Part shown: positions 7,741-13,323 of the stretch, in pieces
How the letters are laid out: the number at the start of each line of letters is the position of its first letter
Position numbering within the stretch: the stretch's first letter is position 1
Source of the DNA: Bacteroidales bacterium
GTDB taxonomy: Bacteria > Bacteroidota > Bacteroidia > Bacteroidales > GCA-2748055
Length of the DNA: 13,323 nucleotides
Assembly (NCBI GenBank): GCA_029934875.1
Contig: JAOZLK010000052.1
Coordinates: 1-13,323 of the forward strand
Direction: 5' to 3'
Program-made: the position numbers and the translations under genes
Notes under the pieces: generated by a model
The model's database searches: none
Seen by the model: the letters and a program-made list of their open reading frames with translations, nothing else
Told to the model about the DNA's origin: nothing

Positions 7741-9315
7741 ATGATCAGGTTATTCTATATACTTTTTTTTCTTTCAATTGGAACCGCTTACTCCTGTTCC
7801 GATGAGAACCTGGAGGAGCCAGGCCCGGAGCCTCCCACTGAGCTGGATACCTCAATGATTCAATACCGGGGTCGCATGGAATTCGGGGCAAATAAGCTTT
7901 CCAGTTTCAGCACACCGGGTAGCTCCATCATGGTGAAATTTTCCGGCAGCTCACTCTATGGAACCTTCTCTGCTGAATATTTTGGCGGGAATGGCTATAG
8001 TTATCTCTATATCATTGTGGATGGAAATACTGATCCCTTATCACGACAAATCATTCGAGTTGAAAGGGCAGAGCAGGAGTATGCCATTGTTGAAGGTTTG
8101 CCGGAAGGGGAGCATGTGCTTGAGATCGTAAAAAACAATGAATCATGGGGAGTAATTCACTTTATCCAACTGCGGGTACCCGATGGAGAGTTATTGGCCC
8201 TACCAGCCAAAAAGCCATATTTGATCGAATTTTATGGCGACTCAAATCCTTCCGGTTGGAGTGCCTGGAATGATAAAGACAGGGGAGGTGATTCGGACAG
8301 TGAAGGCTACTTCTCCTATCCTGGGTTTACAGCACGGTCCCTGGATGCAGAATGGGTAAACTTTTCGGTTGGAGGCTTTGGAATTACAGACGGAATGGGC
8401 AAGCGGGACCTGACAGACTATTACGATAAAATACATGTCTACAGCAATTCTCCGGAAAAGAACAATTGGGATTTTGCACAGAATAATCTTGGAAAAAAAC
8501 CCGATGTGGTGGTCATTAACCTTGGGGCCAACGACTATTATAACAATGTAACAAAGGAGGAGATGAAAGCTGCCTGGCACCGTTTTGTGAGCGAGCTGCT
8601 GCGCCCGGTATACCCGGAAGCCCATATTGTACTGGCCAACTCATACGGATGGGCCCTGGGTGAGCCTTCTGATTACCTGGAAGAGGTGGTGGAGGAGTTT
8701 CATGCGGGTGGTGATACGGAGGTTTCATTTGTAAAATTTCCCTGGTTGTGGGGTCAGGAACATGCGGTAATATCCGAACACGCAGGTTTTGCAAGTATTT
8801 TAAGTAAGCACATTGCAGGAACAATGGGATGGGAGAGTGAGCCTGTCCCCTACTCTTCCATACCTGAGGAGCGGGGCGTACTGGGCAACATATCCTTTGA
8901 ATCGTCCATCCTGGGAAGCCGTCCCGATGGCTGGCGTCCCGACAATGGAAAGAGTGCTGCGCGCTGGGTTGAGGATGGTAGTGAAGCCAAAGATGGAAGC
9001 GCCTTTGTACGTTGTTCGAACGGCTATGGTGTGCACCAGGCGGTGGATGCCGGTCCGGGAGAACAGTTTAAGATTGGCGTATGGGCAAAAGCAAGTTCCG
9101 GAAGTCAGGGGATTCTCAAATATCAATTTCGCAATCAGAAGCAGGGCAACATACACTCATCGATAAAAGCAATTGCACTGACCGACCAGTGGCAAAGATT
9201 CGAATTTACAACAGAAATTGCCCCGAACGGCACCTGGCAGATTGATGTAATTCTCAGGGCAGAACACAATGCCATGGTGGACTATGACCAAATTGAAATG
9301 ACCAGACTGGAATGA
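7741..9315 (+). CDS. CE2-type SGNH acetyl esterase lipoprotein with C-terminal carbohydrate-binding module
   Basis: This 524-residue protein probably removes acetyl groups from a polysaccharide outside the cell. Residues 1-18 are a lipoprotein signal (ending GTAYS) with lipid on Cys19, followed by the acidic stretch SDENLEEP that suggests export to the cell surface. Residues about 40-155 form a beta-sandwich like the CE2 N-terminal domain (IQYRGRMEFGANKLSSF). An SGNH hydrolase domain follows: block I has GDSN with nucleophile Ser168, the oxyanion motif is LGANDYYNN (Gly262, Asn264), and the probable catalytic His347 lies in ISEHAGFASILSKH. The acidic residue normally just upstream of that His is not in its usual place, so a Ser-His dyad is possible. 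Residues about 378-524 (LGNISFESS...DYDQIEMTRLE) resemble a CBM4/9-type jelly-roll binding module. The gene starts seven bases after the GH30 stop and its stop overlaps the next start. CE2 assignment is by motif pattern. Confidence 0.85.
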   Translation: MIRLFYILFFLSIGTAYSCSDENLEEPGPEPPTELDTSMIQYRGRMEFGANKLSSFSTPGSSIMVKFSGSSLYGTFSAEYFGGNGYSYLYIIVDGNTDPLSRQIIRVERAEQEYAIVEGLPEGEHVLEIVKNNESWGVIHFIQLRVPDGELLALPAKKPYLIEFYGDSNPSGWSAWNDKDRGGDSDSEGYFSYPGFTARSLDAEWVNFSVGGFGITDGMGKRDLTDYYDKIHVYSNSPEKNNWDFAQNNLGKKPDVVVINLGANDYYNNVTKEEMKAAWHRFVSELLRPVYPEAHIVLANSYGWALGEPSDYLEEVVEEFHAGGDTEVSFVKFPWLWGQEHAVISEHAGFASILSKHIAGTMGWESEPVPYSSIPEERGVLGNISFESSILGSRPDGWRPDNGKSAARWVEDGSEAKDGSAFVRCSNGYGVHQAVDAGPGEQFKIGVWAKASSGSQGILKYQFRNQKQGNIHSSIKAIALTDQWQRFEFTTEIAPNGTWQIDVILRAEHNAMVDYDQIEMTRLE

Positions 9316-10175
9316 AGATAACTTTGATAACGCTTTACCTGTTTTGTACAGTGATCGTCTCTTCGCAGGACCATTATGCACTTTGGAGCGAAGGAGAGAT
9401 GCCATACAGCAGGGAAAACAGTATAATAGAATACGAAAAAGAGTCATGGGGAGCCCTGTGTGTTTTTAATGTGACTGTCCCGGAGCTAATTGTCTACCCT
9501 GCCAGGGGCAAAAATAGCGGGCATTCAGTAATTATTTGTCCTGGTGGCGGATATACGGTTGAAGCAATTTATCATGAGGGCCATAATATTGCCAGGGTAC
9601 TATCAGACAAGGGAATCACAGCCGCAGTATTGAAATACCGCCTGCCACTCAAAGAAGCCTCCGACAAACCACATCTCCTCCCGATCACAGACTTACAAAG
9701 GGCCCTGCAAATGATGCGCGAAATGTCACAAAGCTATGGATTTAAGACAGACAGGCTTGGCGTCATGGGATTCTCTGCAGGTGCACATCTATCTGCATTT
9801 GCCAGCTCAAAAGATACTCAAAGGCCCGATTTCGCCCTTTTAATTTATGGCTGTCCCCGATTGAACGAAGAGAATGTCAATTGGTTGGAGAAGGATCTAT
9901 ACCACCGCAAAATGACAGAAGCAGAATTTGAAGAAAACAACCTGATTGAAAGGGTGAATCAAAATACCCCACCAAGTTTTCTGGTCCACTGCCTGGATGA
10001 CGAAACCTGTCATTATACAGAGACCACCCTCTATGCAGAAGCATTGCGCGAAAACGGAGTTTCAAATGAAGTTCATCTGTTTCCAGAGGGAGGACACGGT
10101 TTTGGATTAGGTCGTGAAGAAGACGGGACAGATCAATGGATAAGCCTGGCTATCAACTGGATAAAGAGAGAGTAA
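9312..10175 (+). CDS. Secreted alpha/beta-hydrolase-fold carbohydrate esterase
   Basis: This is a 287-residue esterase of the alpha/beta-hydrolase fold, in the broad group of acetylxylan-esterase and BD-FAE-like enzymes of PULs. It has a type I signal peptide (MKITLITLYLFCTVIVSSQ) and no lipobox cysteine, so a periplasmic or secreted location is likely. The oxyanion region is VIICPGGGYTVEA. The nucleophile elbow is GFSAG with Ser155, the acid is probably Asp230 (HCLDDETCHY), and the catalytic His is His262 (GGHGFGLG), giving a complete triad. Its ATG overlaps the TGA of the preceding esterase (ATGA, 9312-9315), a classic translational-coupling arrangement, so the two are made together. Likely role: removing acetyl or other acyl groups from imported oligosaccharides. 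Feruloyl esterase activity is an alternative. It is the last plus-strand gene of the run. Confidence 0.85.
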   Translation: MKITLITLYLFCTVIVSSQDHYALWSEGEMPYSRENSIIEYEKESWGALCVFNVTVPELIVYPARGKNSGHSVIICPGGGYTVEAIYHEGHNIARVLSDKGITAAVLKYRLPLKEASDKPHLLPITDLQRALQMMREMSQSYGFKTDRLGVMGFSAGAHLSAFASSKDTQRPDFALLIYGCPRLNEENVNWLEKDLYHRKMTEAEFEENNLIERVNQNTPPSFLVHCLDDETCHYTETTLYAEALRENGVSNEVHLFPEGGHGFGLGREEDGTDQWISLAINWIKRE

Positions 10176-10244
10176 GCTATACCTTCAGTAGTCTAACTCC
10201 AAATATCTCAATTTTATTCCTTGTATGAACGATCCGGGTGCACC
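10176..10244. other. Convergent intergenic gap, no terminator recognised
   Basis: Sixty-nine bases separate the stop of the plus-strand esterase from the stop of the minus-strand GH106 gene. I looked for a bidirectional terminator and found only an 8-bp palindrome, GGTGCACC (10237-10244), without T-runs. The end of the transcripts therefore cannot be placed from sequence. Confidence 0.4.
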
Positions 10245-13205
10245 TCAATAAATTCCGGCCTGTACAAGCGTGACAGGTCCCAGTAATCCGGATGGTTCAA
10301 GGGGAATCTCATCCTTTTGCCTGCCCCTGAAATCATGTTTCAATTCGATATTGGATGAGGTATATTGCTTTTTATCGGGAAATGTCTGGTCACCCGCAAG
10401 GCGGTTGTACCATGAATTCACCACTTTAATCTCCAGGGTATTCTCTCCCTCTTGCAGTTCTTCAGTAATGTCAACCCTGAAAGGTGAGGTCCATATTACG
10501 CCCTTGTCTGTTCCGTTGATCTTCACCTCGGCGATGCCCACATCCTTCACACTGCCGAGCTGCAGGAAGTATGATTCTTCTTCCCGGGATTCAGCATCCC
10601 AGCTGAAGCTCTTCCTGTATACCGCCTCTCCCGAGTAATACCTGATCCCTTCGTCCGAATGCATAGTCCAATCCATAAGTTCAGGAAACACCACCGATTC
10701 GGGGCCACCCCAACTTGGATCGAAGTAAACAGTCCATTCACCAGCAATTTCTGTAAGAGTTTCAAAATCGGTATAATTGCGATCCGCTGTACCCTGTTGC
10801 TTCTCTGAAATTTCCTCGTCGAATACCACCATGACAGCGCCATAGGGCTCCAGGCTTAGAGGAAGGCCAGTAAGACCATCCTTCTGCGTAAATGCTTTGG
10901 CTTCACGAATATCCCCGTTTAAGGCATCCCACAATTCGGGTTGTTTCCCTGAAACGCGGAAGGTGCACCGGAACTTTTTACGCTCCGTGGTCTGGTTGGT
11001 GACAAAATAGAGATCGCTCTCCCCTACTCTGTAATGAATATAATCGAAATCGGTTTTGCTGTCGCTTTCCAGGACATCAAAATCTGCAGCCAATCCATTT
11101 GAAAGCAGGAAAGTCCGTGCAGTCATACCCCAGGCGACCTTACCCTTTCCATAACTTAGCTCACCCACATCCAGGCCGGCTTCCCCCCATATTTTATCGG
11201 ACATTTCGCTAAAGGTTTTCCGAGCCTCTTCCCCACCTACCAGGCTGACCTGCTTTTCAGGTTTATGGCCCAGAATGGTGGCGCCATCAAGCACCAGCTT
11301 TTCCAGTTTTTCCAGTACCGCAAGTGATAACACCCTGTGGTCGGGCAGTGCCAGCACACGGTATTCCACCCCCCCGGGAACCTCGATCTTTCCATCCTCT
11401 ACCCTCAGTTGAAGGAAGATATTTTCATCGCACACATCGTAATCAAATCCAGGCATTACACCAGCAGGATCGGAATGTTTAAAAGGGAATACATTGGGCA
11501 CATGATCGCCGTAATAGTAAAGCACATCAGCCACAAATTTGCCTTCCTGCACCACGGACTGTATCCGGTGCATGTAATCAATGAAGGCCCCGGATTGCTC
11601 CCACCAGGTCACCTGCGGATTAACATGCGTACCTGCAAAATATTCCTGGCCGGGCAGTCCCATTTCGGGAGGCGAACAGGTGAAGGTATGAAAATACATG
11701 CGGTTCAGCCCGGCGCAGATCTCATGGTCAAAAGCTGACTTCTGGTCGCGCCACAACTCGTCGTTCCAGTGGGGTCCGATGGTGGTAAAGGATTCTGCAC
11801 CCACGATCTTCTTCCCGTAAATATGGGCTGCAGAAGAGGCCTGTTTAAGGTAGAAGCGATTCGCAGGCAGGGGACGGTGTGGTGATGGCGACCAGAACTC
11901 ACTCATCACAATATCGCTGAAACCATAATTCTTGATTCCATCCATGGGGCCGGCATGCGGTCCGGCCGACTCGGGCTGAATTCCCATTCCATATCCGTGT
12001 GCATATTCCTGGAAACGGGCATAGTGATTGTAAGCTACAAGGTCGCCCAGGGTTTTCCTGAAATCGGCCAGAAATGCATTGGAGCTCTCCAGGTCGTCCA
12101 CCACGTAGCCTGCCACAATGGGAAGGTAACTCAGCAGGTCATATCCACGGGAATGCATGAATTCTTCCGGGAATTTATCGGTCCAGTTCATTCCCCCGCA
12201 TTCCCAGCTATCGGTTTCCATATATTTCAGGGTGCTGCCCACATGGTCGCCGGCCGCTTCGAAAATAGGTTCTACCACATCCTTCCAGTAGAAATCAAAG
12301 GCCTCCCTGCTCAAATAATCCAGCACCTGTCCCTGCCAGTCATTGCTGGAAGTGGAAACATGTGCATCGGTACAGGTATAGCCAATGCGCAGCACTGTCC
12401 ACTCTCCGGCAGGAGCCTCCCAATTCAGCTTGCCTGCTGTATCCACATGAGAAGATAAATTGATGACCTTTTTCCTATCCACCCGGTAAGCCTGATTCGC
12501 TTCAAGGGAAGAATCGCCGGGCCTATAACCAAGCAAGAACCGGCAGTCCGGTGCAGAGCCACCCAATTCACGCTTACCCAGTTTGAGGTCCAGGTCAGAA
12601 ATACCCTCCCGGATCTTATTCGATTCCTCCAGCGGGAATGCCAGTACAGCAATGTCTTCGTAAAAACCAAAGCGGCTTTCCGCCTGTTCCAGTTGCAGGG
12701 AAACATTCCTGTCGCCCGAAACCTTTGTCTGCGAATACGTGAGCTGCTTGGCTGCATACTGCGGAGTTACTCTGGGGCCTCCCAGGTTCCAACCACTCTG
12801 GATGTTAAAGCCCATTTGCAGCCCCAGGCGTTTCGCCTCATCCAGGGCAAATACAAATAACTCATTCCAGGGATTTGAGCCATACAATGGCCCATCAGGA
12901 ATATCCCTGTTTCCCCTCTGGTTATGACCCCCTGCATCAAAAATCATGGCCCCATGGAAGTTTCTCGATTTCATGGCTTCCAGATCCTTTGTGATGGCGG
13001 CCTTATTTACATTGCCATTGAGCCACCACCACCAGCAATTCACGCCACTTGCCGGCTCCGGATTATGGAAGTTTGCTTTTATTTGCCGGAATACCTCTTC
13101 GGGTTCACCGCTGTTGTTGTTTTCACTTTTACAAGCCAGGAGAGAGATGCCTGTCAGAATGAGTATCAGATAGTTGATTTGCAACAAAGGTCGAAATGAA
13201 TTCAT
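10245..13205 (-). CDS. GH106-type alpha-L-rhamnosidase lipoprotein
   Basis: This 986-residue protein matches the layout of GH106 enzymes, inverting hydrolases that release alpha-L-rhamnose from pectic and related glycans. It has a clean lipoprotein signal (MNSFRPLLQINY, hydrophobic core, SLLAC; lipid on Cys25). The GH106 opening follows: FHNPEPASGVNCWWWWLNGN (46-65), ITKDLEAMKSRNFHGAMIFD, then GWNLGGPRVTP. The central barrel contains MSEFWSPSP (Glu436) and IVGAESFTTIGP (Glu471), carrying the carboxylates expected in the active site, then HTFTCSPPEMGLPG. A C-terminal GH2-like sugar-binding jelly roll (about 800-986; YYSGEAVYRKSFSW, WTSPFRVDITEEL, VNSWYNRLAGDQ) ends the protein. The frame stays open upstream to the window edge, but ATG 13205 is chosen because the signal peptide starts there. 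The gene is convergent with the susCD operon and overlaps the stop of an upstream winged-helix gene by 4 bp, so it may depend on that gene's promoter. Catalytic residue assignment is by motif position only. Confidence 0.92.
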   Translation of the reverse strand: MNSFRPLLQINYLILILTGISLLACKSENNNSGEPEEVFRQIKANFHNPEPASGVNCWWWWLNGNVNKAAITKDLEAMKSRNFHGAMIFDAGGHNQRGNRDIPDGPLYGSNPWNELFVFALDEAKRLGLQMGFNIQSGWNLGGPRVTPQYAAKQLTYSQTKVSGDRNVSLQLEQAESRFGFYEDIAVLAFPLEESNKIREGISDLDLKLGKRELGGSAPDCRFLLGYRPGDSSLEANQAYRVDRKKVINLSSHVDTAGKLNWEAPAGEWTVLRIGYTCTDAHVSTSSNDWQGQVLDYLSREAFDFYWKDVVEPIFEAAGDHVGSTLKYMETDSWECGGMNWTDKFPEEFMHSRGYDLLSYLPIVAGYVVDDLESSNAFLADFRKTLGDLVAYNHYARFQEYAHGYGMGIQPESAGPHAGPMDGIKNYGFSDIVMSEFWSPSPHRPLPANRFYLKQASSAAHIYGKKIVGAESFTTIGPHWNDELWRDQKSAFDHEICAGLNRMYFHTFTCSPPEMGLPGQEYFAGTHVNPQVTWWEQSGAFIDYMHRIQSVVQEGKFVADVLYYYGDHVPNVFPFKHSDPAGVMPGFDYDVCDENIFLQLRVEDGKIEVPGGVEYRVLALPDHRVLSLAVLEKLEKLVLDGATILGHKPEKQVSLVGGEEARKTFSEMSDKIWGEAGLDVGELSYGKGKVAWGMTARTFLLSNGLAADFDVLESDSKTDFDYIHYRVGESDLYFVTNQTTERKKFRCTFRVSGKQPELWDALNGDIREAKAFTQKDGLTGLPLSLEPYGAVMVVFDEEISEKQQGTADRNYTDFETLTEIAGEWTVYFDPSWGGPESVVFPELMDWTMHSDEGIRYYSGEAVYRKSFSWDAESREEESYFLQLGSVKDVGIAEVKINGTDKGVIWTSPFRVDITEELQEGENTLEIKVVNSWYNRLAGDQTFPDKKQYTSSNIELKHDFRGRQKDEIPLEPSGLLGPVTLVQAGIY

Positions 13206-13323
13206 TTTATGGTATAGTTTGTTCCTGGTCCACTCCCGTATTTTTCTATTAAGTTCAAGGCTAACAAGCCTGGCAGAATTCTTTTCACCGTTGGACTTGG
13301 TATTCCTAATTTCTTCGATATTT
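13202..13323 (-). CDS. C-terminal end of a winged-helix DNA-binding protein (5' part outside window)
   Basis: Read on the minus strand from the window edge, one frame encodes 39 residues ending at TGA 13204-13202. It begins ISKKLGIPSPTVKRI and ends IEKYGSGPGTNYTIK. This is the pattern of a winged helix-turn-helix: a first helix (ISKKLGI), a recognition helix (SPTVKRILPGLLALNLI) and a glycine-rich wing (GSGPGTNY). Such tails occur on Fic proteins, AlbA_2/RecG-like ATP-binding proteins and small regulators. The stop overlaps the GH106 ATG by 4 bp (ATGA, 13205-13202), suggesting a shared transcript. Only the tail is visible, so the full protein's family cannot be named, and a gene remnant is also possible. 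Confidence 0.6.
   Translation of the reverse strand, partial: ISKKLGIPSPTVKRILPGLLALNLIEKYGSGPGTNYTIK

Noticed and set aside
8813..9166. Open frames on both strands within the esterase CBM region (8813-9166 plus, 8800-9156 minus)
   Set aside because: Shadows of the CE2-type gene, with no signal or domain of their own.
10237..10244. Palindrome GGTGCACC as an operator or terminator
   Set aside because: It is only 8 bp with no loop or T-run, and is expected by chance.
11955..12458. Long plus-strand open frame inside the GH106 gene (also 11337-11738)
   Set aside because: Antisense shadow of a strongly supported coding frame; no recognisable domain and unlikely composition.
13203..13322. N-terminal extension of the GH106 protein: its frame stays open to the window edge on the minus strand
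   Set aside because: The extension has no start codon and would bury the lipoprotein signal. The neighbouring frame encodes a much more protein-like winged-helix tail.

Overview
The window looks like part of a polysaccharide utilization locus (PUL) from a member of the Bacteroidota. The evidence is a SusC/SusD pair, a SusE/SusF-type surface glycan-binding protein, several Bacteroidota-style lipoprotein signals, weak or absent Shine-Dalgarno sites, and closely packed secreted carbohydrate-active enzymes. I cannot name the genus. A free-living or gut Bacteroidales/Marinilabiliales-like organism would fit, but that is a guess.

Layout, left to right: (1) 1-1377 (+), the 3' part of a SusE/F-like glycan-binding protein whose start lies outside the window. 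(2) A 103-bp gap with a strong hairpin followed by T's. (3) 1481-4513 susC-like and 4538-6127 susD-like, the outer-membrane glycan importer. (4) 6168-7733, a GH30-family lipoprotein whose signal peptide can only be translated from a non-AUG start. (5) 7741-9315, a CE2-type SGNH esterase lipoprotein with a C-terminal carbohydrate-binding module. (6) 9312-10175, an alpha/beta-hydrolase-fold esterase that overlaps the previous gene by 4 bp. (7) 10245-13205 on the minus strand, a GH106-type alpha-L-rhamnosidase lipoprotein convergent with the rest. (8) 13202-13323 on the minus strand, the last 39 codons of a winged-helix protein, overlapping the GH106 start by 4 bp. No gene-free stretch exceeds about 105 bp. 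I saw no tRNA, rRNA, CRISPR array or insertion sequence.

Working model (inference): SusE/F and SusD hold the glycan at the cell surface. The GH30 enzyme cuts a beta-linked backbone or side chain, and the CE2-type lipoprotein removes acetyl groups. SusC/SusD import oligosaccharides. The alpha/beta-hydrolase removes remaining acyl groups in the periplasm, and the GH106 enzyme removes alpha-L-rhamnose. The predicted target is an acetylated, rhamnose-bearing polysaccharide, such as a pectic rhamnogalacturonan or arabinogalactan-type glycan. The sequence alone cannot settle the substrate.

The points most worth a second look are the hidden non-AUG start of the GH30 gene, the winged-helix gene tail fused by overlap to the GH106 gene, the two esterases of different folds that are translationally linked, and the hairpin separating the SusE/F gene from susC.
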